Source: an uncultured Desulfobacterales bacterium (lineage in GTDB: Bacteria; Desulfobacterota; Desulfobacteria; Desulfobacterales; SpSt-501). Taken from it: 64,000 bases of DNA. Made by a program: the position numbers and the translations under genes. Positions within the stretch are counted from its first letter, which is position 1. The number at the start of each line of letters is the position of its first letter. A model generated the notes under the pieces. The model ran no database searches, was not told the origin of the DNA, and saw only the letters and a list, made by a program, of their open reading frames with translations. The stretch is taken from the NCBI GenBank assembly GCA_938048455.1, contig CALIUY010000022.1:87517-151516 (forward strand), in the 5' to 3' direction. Below, piece by piece: positions 1-9,281 of this stretch.

Positions 1-210
1 GGCGAGCCATAGGCCGTAGCCTTGACCTTCGGAATGACTGGCGTCCTGCTGTCCGGGGTCGATTACCCGGCCGTCGGCGGAAACGAACCGCTCGAGAAAC
101 CTTCCCCACTCGGCACAACCGGCCGGGGACCCCCAAAGAAACGCCAGCCCGAGCAAAGCGCCGCAAGCGGCCTGAAAGAGTGCGGGCGGGGCGGCCGGGG
201 GTATGCGCAT
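1..210 (-). CDS. bcsZ: GH8 endo-1,4-beta-glucanase (BcsZ-like), 5' part only
   Basis: This is the first 70 codons of a gene that runs off the left edge of the window. The ATG lies 5 nt past the bcsB stop, so the two genes are tightly coupled. The protein opens with a signal-peptide-like stretch (basic start, then a hydrophobic run ending near residue 32). The family signature SHSEGQGYG follows; its Glu (residue 61) matches the general acid of glycoside hydrolase family 8. In cellulose operons BcsZ is a periplasmic endoglucanase that trims nascent cellulose. The partner bcsB immediately upstream supports the call. The rest of the enzyme cannot be seen. Confidence 0.85.
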   Translation of the reverse strand, partial: MRIPPAAPPALFQAACGALLGLAFLWGSPAGCAEWGRFLERFVSADGRVIDPGQQDASHSEGQGYGLWLA

Positions 211-214
211 GGCC

Positions 215-2485
215 TCATTCCGCTGCCCCGGGCTGCAGCCTCCGGCGCCGGTGTCCCCGGATCAGACGGACGAGAAGGATGCACAGGATCAAAAGCAGCG
301 CGAGCAGGATTCCCAGGGCGAGCAGGGGATGCGTATTGATGAAGTTCTGCAGCGCCGGCATTCTTCCGGGAACCCCGATGAAGTAAGTCGGCCCCAGCGT
401 GAAGGCGAGCGTTTCGGGGCGCGGAGCGTCGAGACGCAGGAGCACGAGATCCCCCTGGACGGCCGCCTGGACCGAGGGTTCCCAAAGGATGCGCCCCAGC
501 CGGGCCAGGCCGGCGGCGTCATCGCTCGCCAGCAGGGTGACGGTGCGGCCGGCGGCGTTCGGGTGCTGGAATTGCATCATCGCCCCGCGGCCTGCGCCCA
601 AAGCCCCGGCGAGGTCGACCTGCACCGGGTGGTGGGTGGTTGCGTCCGAGGAGTGAAAGGGTGCCGAGGCCTGGGGCCGCGGCGGTCGGGACCAGAAGTC
701 GACCGGCTCGGAAACATGGGGCCGGGGTCGGGGTTGCAGGGGAAAGGTGAGGCGCATCGGGTCCAGGCAGCGCAAGGGGGCGGCGGCCAGAAGCGGGTCG
801 GGAATCGAGGAAAGCGGGCCGACGACCAGCAGATCCCGGTCCGCGGGGATCGCCTCGGGAGCGATCGTCCAGCCTGCGGCGAAAGGCGGATAGCCCAGTT
901 TCTGAGCGCAGATCGCGACGGCGTTCACGGCGGCCTCGGCCGCCGCAGGGGTCTTTTCCGTCAGAACCACGGCGGCTTCTCTCAGGTCGGGCCAGCGTCC
1001 GAGCGGGAAGGCGTCCTGGAAGAAGAGATCCAGGCGCGGCATGCGGCTCCAGAAGGGCGCCTCGGGGAGGATGACGGCGGAGTCGTCGAACACGGTCAAC
1101 CGCAGGTTTTCGGTCTGGATGAGCGTGCACTTGTCGGTGTGCAGCGGGGTCAGCTCCGCCTTGAGGCTCAAACGATTCAGGCCGCTCTTGAAGGAGGAGA
1201 AGGGGATGTCGATGCGGTAGCCCTTGAAATAGTCTCCCTTCGGGTTGTCCAGGCGCACGGCGGAGATGAATTTCCCGTTGAGCAGGATGTTGAGCACCGA
1301 GTCCGAGCGCATGGCGGCGTCGTAGGCCATATGCAGGATGACGCTCACGAAAGCGTTGGCGGCGAGATGCAGCCCGGCGGGCAGCCGCAGCTCCAGATCG
1401 AGAGGAGGCGGGGAGATGTGCAGAAACTCCGTGGTGGGTTTTCCGAGGCTGGCGAAGGTGTAGGTCTTGCCGGGAGAGAGGCCGCGTTGGACGCTGTGCT
1501 CTTCCACTTCGGGCAGACGCACGGCCTCGATGCGGGTTGAGGCCGTGTCGGGAAGCGGATAGGAAAGCGAGGCGAAGGCGCGGCAGGCGGTCTCGAGCTC
1601 CGGGGCGGTTGCCCCGGTCACCAGGACCAGGGCATGGGCCGGGTCGAAGGCGATGGGCGTCTCCCCCGGTCTCGGCTCCGGCCGGAGCTCCGGAAGGTGC
1701 TCGACCCGGATCTCCGCTCCGGAGGCAGAAGCGGTCCTCGCCGCCTGCGGCAACCGCGAGGCGAGCTCATGCCGCAGGCCGATCACGATGTTGTCGACGC
1801 CGGGCCGGAGGCTTGCGCCGAGGGTGATCTGCGGCGCACGGTAAGCGTAGCGCAGGGCGATGCCGGAGGCCACGACCGAGGCCGCCCGGAGGGAGGCGGG
1901 GGTGAGTTCGGGAACCACCAGGTGGACGCGGGTGTCGAAAGCGTTTCGCGGGTCGAAGAGAAAATCGGCGATGGCCGATACGCGAAGCGGCACCGGGTTC
2001 GGCTCCAGCTCGAAGAAGATCTGAGCCTCCTCCAGGTTGAGCCACGTCCACAGCTCGGGAGCGAAGGGATCCTCGCATTCCTCTTCGGTGTAGTGCTGCG
2101 CGACCCAGAAAGTGCACTCGTTGTACCCCGGAAGCAAAAGCTCCGGCGGCAGCGGCACGGTGACCTCCCCTTCCGGGGTGTCGGGGTTGAGGCGGACCTG
2201 GGCGAGCGGCCGCTCCTGCAGGGTGAAAACCAAACGCGAGATCCGGGCGATGAGCGCCGAGGAGTTGACATAGGAAAACCGCAGCAGGGCCCGGCGCACC
2301 TTCCAGCGCTCGGGGATCGGCAAGCGGAAGGAAAAGCGGTCCGTTGCGCCGCGAAGCTGCTGGTTTTGCACGGGAGCGATCTCCGGCAAGGGCACGCGCA
2401 CGGTGACGGCGGCCTCCGCAGAGAAGAACGCCGCCCCGAAACCGCACATGGACAAGATCACCCCCACCGCCAGCCGCGATTTCAT
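215..2485 (-). CDS. bcsB: Cellulose synthase periplasmic subunit BcsB
   Basis: The 756-residue protein matches the BcsB family in size and layout. It has an N-terminal signal peptide ending near AEAA (about residue 26), a large periplasmic region of repeated beta-rich and carbohydrate-binding modules, and a single C-terminal transmembrane anchor (about residues 715-740, rich in L and I) followed by a basic tail. BcsB partners BcsA and guides the glucan chain across the periplasm. Recognisable stretches are PGYNECTFWVAQHYTEE near residue 125 and FNTHP-like sequence before the anchor. BcsA is not in the window and may lie to the left or elsewhere. The gene is directly followed by the GH8 endoglucanase. 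Confidence 0.85.
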   Translation of the reverse strand: MKSRLAVGVILSMCGFGAAFFSAEAAVTVRVPLPEIAPVQNQQLRGATDRFSFRLPIPERWKVRRALLRFSYVNSSALIARISRLVFTLQERPLAQVRLNPDTPEGEVTVPLPPELLLPGYNECTFWVAQHYTEEECEDPFAPELWTWLNLEEAQIFFELEPNPVPLRVSAIADFLFDPRNAFDTRVHLVVPELTPASLRAASVVASGIALRYAYRAPQITLGASLRPGVDNIVIGLRHELASRLPQAARTASASGAEIRVEHLPELRPEPRPGETPIAFDPAHALVLVTGATAPELETACRAFASLSYPLPDTASTRIEAVRLPEVEEHSVQRGLSPGKTYTFASLGKPTTEFLHISPPPLDLELRLPAGLHLAANAFVSVILHMAYDAAMRSDSVLNILLNGKFISAVRLDNPKGDYFKGYRIDIPFSSFKSGLNRLSLKAELTPLHTDKCTLIQTENLRLTVFDDSAVILPEAPFWSRMPRLDLFFQDAFPLGRWPDLREAAVVLTEKTPAAAEAAVNAVAICAQKLGYPPFAAGWTIAPEAIPADRDLLVVGPLSSIPDPLLAAAPLRCLDPMRLTFPLQPRPRPHVSEPVDFWSRPPRPQASAPFHSSDATTHHPVQVDLAGALGAGRGAMMQFQHPNAAGRTVTLLASDDAAGLARLGRILWEPSVQAAVQGDLVLLRLDAPRPETLAFTLGPTYFIGVPGRMPALQNFINTHPLLALGILLALLLILCILLVRLIRGHRRRRLQPGAAE

Positions 2486-2551
2486 GAGCTGCTTCGACCG
2501 CCTTTCCGAGAACCCGAATTCCCCGATTCCTGAATGCCTCTGAAAATACGT

Positions 2552-2581
2552 ATGCTACCATAGATCGCCCCGATCCGACAA
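2552..2581 (-). promoter_or_regulatory. Candidate sigma-70 promoter for bcsB
   Basis: On the minus strand, TTGTCG (2581-2576) and TAGCAT (2557-2552) are 18 nt apart, about 65 nt ahead of bcsB. Both hexamers match consensus at 4 of 6 positions. The same intergenic region (2486-2698) carries TTGACA at 2619-2624 facing mrp, but without a convincing -10 box. Prediction only. Confidence 0.3.
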
Positions 2582-2698
2582 GTCCAGAGGAATCCCACCG
2601 CCGGCGCGGGACCGGCTCTTGACAAGTCCGCCCGACAGGTTACTTCTTTGCCGGCTGCTTGCCGCTGACCCGGTTCTTCAGGACGGAAGGAGACGCCC

Positions 2699-3571
2699 AT
2701 GGCTGAAATTCTCGATCGGATGCCTTCCTCCCCCGAGGCGATCCGCAACGAGCAGGAAAAGGCGATCGCCCGCTCGCTGGCGCGCATCCGCCACAAGCTT
2801 CTGGTGATGAGCGGAAAGGGCGGAGTCGGAAAAACCAGCACCGCCGTGAACCTGGCGCTCACCCTCGCCGCGCGGGGCAAGCGTATCGGCCTGATGGACG
2901 TCGACCTGCACGGCCCGGACGTGCCGCGCATGCTCGGCCTCTCCGGAACCCCGGAGGTGAACGCGGAGCGCAAACTCAACCCGCTGCGCGTCTCGGATAC
3001 CCTGGCCGCGATCTCCATGGAATCTTTTCTCCCCGGCCGCGACGACGCCGTGATCTGGCGCGGGCCGCTGAAGTTTTCGGCCATCCGTCAGTTCATCGGC
3101 GACGTGGAATGGGGCGATCTCGATTTTTTGATCATGGATGCCCCCCCCGGCACGGGCGACGAGCCGCTTACGGTCGCCCAGCAGGTCCCCGAGGCGCGCG
3201 CCGTCATCGTCACCACGCCCCAGGAGGTGGCCCTCGCCGACGTGCGCAAGTCGATCAATTTCTGCCGCACGGTGAAGATGGCGATCCTGGGGTTGATCGA
3301 GAACATGAGCGGCTTCGCCTGTCCGCACTGCGGCAAACCGGTCGATCTCTTCGGATCCGGCGGAGGAGAGCGCACCTGCCGGGAAATGGGCATCGCCTTC
3401 CTCGGGCGCATCCCGCTCGACCCGCGGATGGTGGACTGCGCGGACCGGGGCCGCTCGTTCATCGCAAGCTTCCCGGATTCGCCCGTGAGCCGTGCGCTGG
3501 AGGCCGTCGCCGACCGGATTGTCGCCGCAACCGATTCCGGGAATCGACCGCCGGATTCCTCCGCCGGTTAG
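2699..3571 (+). CDS. mrp: Mrp/NBP35-family Fe-S cluster carrier ATPase
   Basis: The 290-residue protein is a P-loop ATPase of the Mrp/ApbC/NBP35 family. It carries the deviant Walker A motif SGKGGVGKT (about residues 38-46), the MDVDLHGPD segment, the LIMDAPPGTGDEPL Walker B region and the CPHC pair (about residue 207) that holds the transferable [4Fe-4S] cluster between subunits. It is expected in the cytoplasm, loading clusters onto apo-enzymes. The start is fixed by AAGGAG about 7 nt upstream of the ATG. The gene ends in a 4-nt tail-to-tail overlap with the aminotransferase on the other strand. Confidence 0.93.
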   Translation: MAEILDRMPSSPEAIRNEQEKAIARSLARIRHKLLVMSGKGGVGKTSTAVNLALTLAARGKRIGLMDVDLHGPDVPRMLGLSGTPEVNAERKLNPLRVSDTLAAISMESFLPGRDDAVIWRGPLKFSAIRQFIGDVEWGDLDFLIMDAPPGTGDEPLTVAQQVPEARAVIVTTPQEVALADVRKSINFCRTVKMAILGLIENMSGFACPHCGKPVDLFGSGGGERTCREMGIAFLGRIPLDPRMVDCADRGRSFIASFPDSPVSRALEAVADRIVAATDSGNRPPDSSAG

Positions 3572-4755
3572 CCGCCTTGCGCGGCGCACGCCCTTTCCCG
3601 TGCGCGGCGGAACCCCTCCCGGGCCGCCAGGATCGTCTTCTCGGGGACGGCGAACGAGAGGCGGAAATGCCCCGGAACGCCGAAAGCGCATCCCGGGCTG
3701 GCGAGAATCCTCTCCTCGCGCAGCAGTGCGGTAAAGCGCCGGTCATCGGCGAGCGGGCTGCGGGGGAAGACGTAGAAAGCGCCCTCGGGGGGAACGAAGT
3801 CGTAGCCCGCCGCTTCCAACACCTCGCAGATGGACGTTCTTCGTCGCTCGTAGTGCGCGGTATCGACGCGGATTCCTCCGGCGCGGGCGATCGCGCGCTG
3901 GAAAAGCGCGGGTGCGTGAACCACCATCATGGAGTTGACGGCCGAGGCCGCCTCCACCACGTGCGCAGCGTCCTCGGCCGCGGGGTGAACCGCGAGGTAG
4001 CCCAGACGCTCCCCGGCCAGGCCCAGCTCCTTGGAAAAGGAATTGACGAGAATGCTGTGGGCGTAAGCCGGAAAGACGGGCGCGACCGCCGCGCCGAAGG
4101 TGATCGTGCGGTAGGGTTCGTCGGCGAGGAGATAGAGGCGCCGGTGGAGCCGGGAACTTGCTTCTTCGAGCACCGCTCCGAGCGCCTCGAGCTCGGCGGG
4201 GGTGTAAACGGCGCCGCTCGGGTTGTTGGGCGAGTTGATGAGGATGACCCGCGTCTTCGGTCTCAACACGGCGGCGATCGCCTCCGGGTCGAGGTGAAAG
4301 CGTCGGTCGGTTGCCGCCGCGACCAGGCGGGCGCCGGCGAGAAAGGCGTAGTTTTCGTAGCCCACGAAATAGGGCGCGGGGACGACCAACTCGTCTCCGG
4401 GTTCGCAGAGCGTGCGCAGGAGCACATTCAGGGCCCCCGAGGCGCCGGCGGTCATGACCACCGCTTGGGGGGGGACCTCGATTCCCTGCTCGGCCGAAAG
4501 CCTTTCGGCCACGGCGGCGCGCGCCTCCGGAAGGCCGGCCACGGGGGCGTAGCCGTGATCGAGGGCGGGGTCGGCCACCAGCCCGCGAAGAAGCCCGCGG
4601 AAGGTTTCCGGCGGCGGGGCGTCGGGGTTGCCGAGCGAAAAGTCGTAGACCCCCTCGGCGCCGAAGCGTTCTTTCATCCGGTGTCCCTCTTCGAACATGT
4701 CCCGGATCACCGCAAAGGCGGCGAGCCGGGAGGCGATCGGCGGGGCGATCGGCAT
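3568..4755 (-). CDS. PLP-dependent class I/II aminotransferase (AspB-like)
   Basis: The 395-residue protein has the class I aminotransferase fold. NSPNNPSG (about residue 175) and the PLP-lysine motif SFSKELGLAGERLGY (about residue 238) are clear, as is an Arg-containing FRLSF segment near the C-terminus that would bind the substrate carboxylate. It probably transfers an amino group between aspartate, alanine or aromatic amino acids and 2-oxoglutarate; the exact substrate cannot be read from sequence. AAAGGAGG lies 8-10 nt ahead of the ATG. It is monocistronic and convergent with mrp. Confidence 0.88.
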   Translation of the reverse strand: MPIAPPIASRLAAFAVIRDMFEEGHRMKERFGAEGVYDFSLGNPDAPPPETFRGLLRGLVADPALDHGYAPVAGLPEARAAVAERLSAEQGIEVPPQAVVMTAGASGALNVLLRTLCEPGDELVVPAPYFVGYENYAFLAGARLVAAATDRRFHLDPEAIAAVLRPKTRVILINSPNNPSGAVYTPAELEALGAVLEEASSRLHRRLYLLADEPYRTITFGAAVAPVFPAYAHSILVNSFSKELGLAGERLGYLAVHPAAEDAAHVVEAASAVNSMMVVHAPALFQRAIARAGGIRVDTAHYERRRTSICEVLEAAGYDFVPPEGAFYVFPRSPLADDRRFTALLREERILASPGCAFGVPGHFRLSFAVPEKTILAAREGFRRARERACAAQGG

Positions 4756-4858
4756 TGTTTGCAGCCTCCTTTCACCGGCCGGCGCCCGATGCGGTCGGGG
4801 CCGGCGGATCTTATCGGGAAGGGCTAACCCAAAACGGCCTCGGGCTCAAGGGGCGCTA

Positions 4859-4887
4859 TTGACAGGGCCCATCCCCCCCGCTAAACC
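4859..4887 (+). promoter_or_regulatory. Candidate sigma-70 promoter for the aldehyde:ferredoxin oxidoreductase gene
   Basis: A perfect TTGACA (4859-4864) is followed after 17 nt by TAAACC (4882-4887), about 65 nt before the start codon. The -10 box is weak against consensus but fits the TAAA-type -10 boxes seen elsewhere in this window. Confidence 0.4.
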
Positions 4888-4950
4888 GTTCGGATCGGGA
4901 TTCGAAACATCCCGTTCGACGTCCAAAGCCGCCAGGGAGGAAAAGAAGAC

Positions 4951-6888
4951 ATGGCCAAAGGAATGACCGGGAAAATCCTGCATGTCGACCTCACGGACCG
5001 CCGGATCGAGATCGAGGAGCCGGGTGAGCTCTTCTACCGGCGTCTTCTGGGGGGCCGCGGCATCGGCTATCACTACCTGCTGCGCGACATGCCGCCGCGG
5101 ACGGACGCCTTTTCGCCCGCCAACGTCTTCACCCTGGCGACGGGGGTGATGACCGGAGCCCCGCTTGCGGCCTCCTGCCGCTTCGCCGCCGTGGGCAAAT
5201 CGCCGCTCACCGGGGCGGCGGGGGAGTCCGAGGCGGCCGGCTTCTTCGGTCCCGAATTGAAGAAGGCGGGCTTCGACGCCGTCGTCTTCCGCGGCGCCTC
5301 CGAAGCGCCGGTCTACCTCTGGGTGACGGAGGGTCGGGCCGAGATCCGCGACGCGCGGGCGTTCGCCTTCCTCGAGACCCGCGAGGTGGAAGATGCGATC
5401 CGCAGCGAACTGGGCAGCGACAAGATCCGCGTCGCCCAGGCCGGGCCGGCGGGCATGCGCCGCGTGCGCTTCGCCAACATCACCAACAACCTCGGTCATT
5501 TCAACGGCCGAAACGGCTTCGGTGCGGTGATGGGTTCGAAGAACCTGCGGGCCGTCGCCGCGCTCGGGACCTCGGAGATCGAATTCCACGATGCGGAATC
5601 CCTGCGGCGGACGGCGACCGATTACGCCAAGACCTTCCGTCGGAATCCGGCCGGGGAGGCGCTCTACACCTACGGAACGACCGTCTTTCCCGAGATCCTC
5701 TCCGCCGCGGGCGGGCTGCCGGTGAACCATTTCCGCGAAAGCGCCCTCGAGGATGCCTCGCCGCTCGGCGGCGACCGCTATAACGAGCTGCTGCTCAAAC
5801 GGCGCAAGGGCTGCCATGCCTGCCCCATCATGTGCAAGCGGGTCATCGCTCTCGAGGATCCGGTCTACGGCGTCGATCCGCGCTACGGCGGACCCGAGTA
5901 CGAGACGATCGCCGCTCTGGGCAGCAACCTGAAGATCCTCGATCTGCGGGCCGTCGCCAAGGGAAACGAGATCTGCAACCGCTACGGCATGGACACCATC
6001 ACCGCGGGGATGACGATCGCCTTCGCCTGCGAGTGTTTCGAAAAGGGGATCCTCACCGCCGCGGACACCGACGGCCTCGAACTTCGCTTCGGCGATCCGG
6101 CGCTCGTGCTGCGACTGCTCGAGATGATCGGGCGACGCGAAGGCTTCGGGGAGGTTCTCGCCGAGGGATCGGCGCGGCTTGCCCGGCGTCTGAATCTCGA
6201 GGACGCCGATTTCTGCCTGTGCGTCAAGGGCCAGGAGCTCGCCCTCCACGACCCGCGGATCAAAGCCGGGGTCGGCATGGGCTATGCGCTCTGCACTTAC
6301 GGCGCCGACCACATGGATGCGCCCCACGACCCCTCCTTCGTGGACCCCGAATCTTTCTCCTTCCGTTCCGTGGGCGTCTTGGGCATCCACCAGCCCATGC
6401 CCGCCACGGCGCTCAACGCCGACAAAGTACGCGCTTTCGTTCTGCTTGAGCGCTACTGGCGCATGCTCGATTCCCTGGGGCTGTGCGTCTTCGGCTTCGC
6501 CCCGCGCGGGGTGATGCCGATTCCCACCCTGGTCGAGTGCATCCGCGCCGTAACGGGCTGGGAGACAAGCCTCCTCGATCTCATGCAATCGGCCGAGCGC
6601 GGCTCGCTTCTCGCCCGCGCCTTCAACGCCCGGGAGGGTTTCACGCCGCGCGACGACCGGCTGCCGGGGCGGATCTTCGATCCCAAGCCGAACGGGCCGG
6701 GGGCGGGAAAGCAAATCTTCTCCCCCGAGGATTTCGCCAAGGCCCTCCAAACCTATTACGCGATCGCGGGCGTCGATCCGGCTACGGGCCGGCCCACGGA
6801 CGCCAAGCTCCTCGAGGCAGGTCTGGAATGGGTGGCGGAGCTGCTCGCACGGGATTCCGAGGCGCCGCGGACGGGTCCCCGCCGCTGA
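4951..6888 (+). CDS. aor: Aldehyde:ferredoxin oxidoreductase (tungsten-type AOR family)
   Basis: The 645-residue protein has the full AOR layout. The N-terminal domain binds the bis-pyranopterin metal cofactor (GGRGIGYH, TGAPLAASCR, GRNGFGAVMGSKNLRA). The [4Fe-4S] cluster ligands are CHACPIMC (about residue 289) and a later Cys in LGLCVF (about residue 511). Family members oxidise aldehydes to carboxylic acids, or run in reverse, with ferredoxin as electron partner and usually tungsten as metal. AGGGAGGA precedes the ATG. The yvcK-like gene overlaps its 3' end. The substrate is not predictable; the fatty-aldehyde chemistry of the nearby lipid region is only a speculation. Confidence 0.92.
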   Translation: MAKGMTGKILHVDLTDRRIEIEEPGELFYRRLLGGRGIGYHYLLRDMPPRTDAFSPANVFTLATGVMTGAPLAASCRFAAVGKSPLTGAAGESEAAGFFGPELKKAGFDAVVFRGASEAPVYLWVTEGRAEIRDARAFAFLETREVEDAIRSELGSDKIRVAQAGPAGMRRVRFANITNNLGHFNGRNGFGAVMGSKNLRAVAALGTSEIEFHDAESLRRTATDYAKTFRRNPAGEALYTYGTTVFPEILSAAGGLPVNHFRESALEDASPLGGDRYNELLLKRRKGCHACPIMCKRVIALEDPVYGVDPRYGGPEYETIAALGSNLKILDLRAVAKGNEICNRYGMDTITAGMTIAFACECFEKGILTAADTDGLELRFGDPALVLRLLEMIGRREGFGEVLAEGSARLARRLNLEDADFCLCVKGQELALHDPRIKAGVGMGYALCTYGADHMDAPHDPSFVDPESFSFRSVGVLGIHQPMPATALNADKVRAFVLLERYWRMLDSLGLCVFGFAPRGVMPIPTLVECIRAVTGWETSLLDLMQSAERGSLLARAFNAREGFTPRDDRLPGRIFDPKPNGPGAGKQIFSPEDFAKALQTYYAIAGVDPATGRPTDAKLLEAGLEWVAELLARDSEAPRTGPRR

Positions 6889-7979
6889 AGCCGGATCGGC
6901 CGGGGCGCTCCGGATCGGAGAACGGCCGCCGGGGTTCCGTCCGCCTTCTCACCCTGGGCGGCGGCAGCGGGCAGTTCGCCCTGCTCGCCGGGCTGCGTGA
7001 TCTGCCCGGAATCGAGATCACCGCCGTCGTTTCCATGGTCGACAGCGGCGGCAGCACGGGGAGGCTGCGCGACGAGTTCGGGATCCTTCCCCCCGGCGAC
7101 ATCCTCAAGTGCATCGTCGCCCTTTCCCCCCACCGGGAAATGGCCCGCACGCTCCTGCTCAAGCGCTTCGTCGAGGATCGCCGGCTGAAAGGGCACAATG
7201 CCGGCAACATGCTCCTCACCATGCTCAGCCGGTACGCCGGCAGCTTCGCCGCCGGCGTGCAGGCCCTGGCCGAAATCCTCGACGTTCGCGGTCGCATCCT
7301 TCCGGTCACGGTGGACCCCGCCACCCTCGTGGCGGAGTTGACCGACGGCAGCCGCGTGTTCGGCGAAAAGGCGATCGACGTCCCGCGCGGTTTGCAGCGC
7401 GAAAAGATCCGCGAGGTCTTTCTCGTCCCTCACCACAGCGAAGCCGTCTCGGTCTATCCGCCGGTGATCGACGCCGCCTGGTGGGCGGACTACATCCTGA
7501 TCGGACCGGGGGATCTCTTCACCAGCATCCTTGCGGCGCTTATCGTCCCCGGTGTCGCCGACGCCCTGCGACGCTCTCAGGGCCGGATTCTGTACATCCT
7601 GAACCTCATGACCAAGTTCGGAGAAACCGACCGCTTTCGGGGCCGGGATTTCGTCGAACGGCTGGAGGCGGCTCTCGGGCGCGCGGTGGACGGCGTCATC
7701 GCCAATCGGCGCCGTCCGCCGGAGGCGCTCCTGCAGGCCTACCGCCGCCAGAAGGCCGAATTCGTGGAAGTGGACCCCGGCGAGGACTTCTGGAAGAAAC
7801 GACGGCTTTACGTCGGCGATCTGCTCGACACCGCGGGCGGGATCGTGCGGCACGATTCGGCGAAGCTGGCGGCGCTGATCGGCGGCATCATCGCCCCGGC
7901 CTCGCCCGCCGGTAAAGGCGCGGAAAGGAAAACGCGATGCGCATCCGCACGGCGACCCTCGAGACGAACTGCGAAGTGA
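6828..7979 (+). CDS. yvcK: YvcK/CofD-like gluconeogenesis factor
   Basis: The protein belongs to the YvcK (UPF0052, CofD-like) family. It starts its fold with LLTLGGGSGQFALLAGL and contains MVDSGGSTGRLRDEF, GHNAGNMLL, IGPGDLFTSILAALIVPGV and LNLMTKFGETDRF, all family hallmarks. YvcK proteins bind UDP-sugars and affect carbon flux and cell-wall growth; no catalytic role is firmly established. The start is uncertain: the first in-frame ATG is 61 nt inside the upstream oxidoreductase gene, and a CTG at 6885 is the only alternative close to the conserved region. The 3' end overlaps the next gene by 43 nt, so the three genes probably form one operon. Confidence 0.85.
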   Translation: MGGGAARTGFRGAADGSPPLKPDRPGRSGSENGRRGSVRLLTLGGGSGQFALLAGLRDLPGIEITAVVSMVDSGGSTGRLRDEFGILPPGDILKCIVALSPHREMARTLLLKRFVEDRRLKGHNAGNMLLTMLSRYAGSFAAGVQALAEILDVRGRILPVTVDPATLVAELTDGSRVFGEKAIDVPRGLQREKIREVFLVPHHSEAVSVYPPVIDAAWWADYILIGPGDLFTSILAALIVPGVADALRRSQGRILYILNLMTKFGETDRFRGRDFVERLEAALGRAVDGVIANRRRPPEALLQAYRRQKAEFVEVDPGEDFWKKRRLYVGDLLDTAGGIVRHDSAKLAALIGGIIAPASPAGKGAERKTRCASARRPSRRTAK

Positions 7980-8734
7980 GCGGCCCGCGGGACGCCCCCG
8001 TCGTCCTGCTCAGCCACGCGTTAGGGACGAGCCTCCATCTCTGGGATCCGCAACTGGCGGCCCTCGAGTCCCGCTTCCGCGTGGTGCGCTACGACATCCG
8101 CGGCCACGGGGAAAGCGAAGTCCCCCCCGCGCCGTACTCGCTCGCCGGACTCGCCGCCGATGCGATCGCCCTGCTCGATGCGCTCGGGGTGGCGCAGGCG
8201 AGCTTTGCGGGGATCTCCTTGGGAGGCATGATCGGTCAGGTGATGGCGCTGCGGCATCCCGGACGGATCGTACGCCTGATCCTCGGGGACACGAGCGCCC
8301 GGATTCCGCCCGAAGGGACGCAGGCCCTGCGGGAGCGCATCGCGCTGGCGCGCCGCGGAGGGATGGCCGCGCTGGTCGAGGCGACGCTTGCGCGCTGGTT
8401 CACACCGCGGTTTCTTGCAGCCGAGGGGCCGGGGGTGGCCATGATCCGGCATCTGTTCCTGCGGACGCCGGTCGAGGGCTACGTCGGCTGTGCGGAGGCG
8501 ATCTGCGGGCTCGATCTGCTGGGCGAGCTGCCGCGTATCGGCCTTCCCACACTGATCGTGGTCGGCGAGGAGGATCCCGGCACTCCGGTGGCGGCGGCGC
8601 AGGCGATCCACGAGCGGATCGCGGGGTCGCGTCTGGAGATCCTCCCCTCGGCCTCGCACCTGGCCAACGTCGAGCAGGCGGAGCGTTTCAACCGGCTGCT
8701 GCTCGAGTTTCTGGAGGCGGCCCCGGCGGCCTGA
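7937..8734 (+). CDS. Alpha/beta hydrolase, PcaD (3-oxoadipate enol-lactonase)-like
   Basis: The 265-residue protein has a complete alpha/beta-hydrolase triad. The nucleophile elbow is GISLGG (Ser about residue 95), the acid is in VGEEDPGTP and the His is in SASHLANVEQ near the C-terminus. The family resemblance is to 3-oxoadipate enol-lactonase, but no other protocatechuate-pathway gene is present, so the true ester or lactone substrate is open. GGAAAGGA lies ahead of the ATG. The gene overlaps the yvcK-like gene upstream and converges with the PocR-domain gene. Confidence 0.8.
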   Translation: MRIRTATLETNCEVSGPRDAPVVLLSHALGTSLHLWDPQLAALESRFRVVRYDIRGHGESEVPPAPYSLAGLAADAIALLDALGVAQASFAGISLGGMIGQVMALRHPGRIVRLILGDTSARIPPEGTQALRERIALARRGGMAALVEATLARWFTPRFLAAEGPGVAMIRHLFLRTPVEGYVGCAEAICGLDLLGELPRIGLPTLIVVGEEDPGTPVAAAQAIHERIAGSRLEILPSASHLANVEQAERFNRLLLEFLEAAPAA

Positions 8735-8752
8735 GGAACCGCGCTTTCCGTC

Positions 8753-9265
8753 TCATCGATCTCCGCTTTTGCCGGAGAGCAGCTCGGCGATGCGCCGCCG
8801 GATGAGATCGGCCAGCGCCTCGGCTTCCTGGCGCCCGAAGGGGGCGACGCTGCGGGCGAGATCCTCCACCCGCTCCTCGGCAAGATCGGTCATCTTGCTC
8901 ACCAGGAAGGCGTCGATCTCGGCGTCCTCGAAGCGCAGGCCGCAGGCGCCCACGGCGCCGACGAACTCCTCGCCGGCGAAAATCGGAACCACGATCTTGA
9001 TCATCCCCGCGTCGCACTCCTCGATCACCGGCTCGCGCGTGCGTGCGGCCTGGGCGGCGAGGTTCATGTGCGCGGGCGCGCAGATGAAGCTCTGGCCTTT
9101 GTCGGTGTCCTTGACCGCCGGGCACAGGCGATTCGCCCAGCGCTTTTCGGGCAGGATGCGGTAGCCGCGCGGGTCGAAGACGCTGACATCCATCCCTGAT
9201 CGTGCGTGGAGTTCCTCCTCGAGCGCCCGCCATCCTTCCAGGGGCGCCAGATCGGTCAAGGTCAT
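8753..9265 (-). CDS. Stand-alone PocR sensory-domain protein
   Basis: The 170-residue protein consists of one PocR-type ligand-sensing domain (about residues 8-150) with no output domain. It shows the Cys-containing motifs LCPAVK and FICAPAHMN and the VVPIFAGEEFVGAVGACG strand pair typical of this PAS-related fold, which senses small hydrocarbon-like ligands in PocR (1,3-propanediol). A helical C-terminus follows. GAGGAGA sits 6 nt before the ATG, and the gene starts 16 nt after oleD on the same strand, so it is probably the last gene of the oleCD unit. A role as a ligand sensor for the pathway is inference. Confidence 0.8.
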   Translation of the reverse strand: MTLTDLAPLEGWRALEEELHARSGMDVSVFDPRGYRILPEKRWANRLCPAVKDTDKGQSFICAPAHMNLAAQAARTREPVIEECDAGMIKIVVPIFAGEEFVGAVGACGLRFEDAEIDAFLVSKMTDLAEERVEDLARSVAPFGRQEAEALADLIRRRIAELLSGKSGDR

Positions 9266-9281
9266 TGCTGTTCTCCTCGGT

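Noticed and set aside
203..1540. 445-codon open frame on the plus strand opposite bcsB
   Set aside because: No recognisable domain and low-complexity composition. bcsB explains the region.
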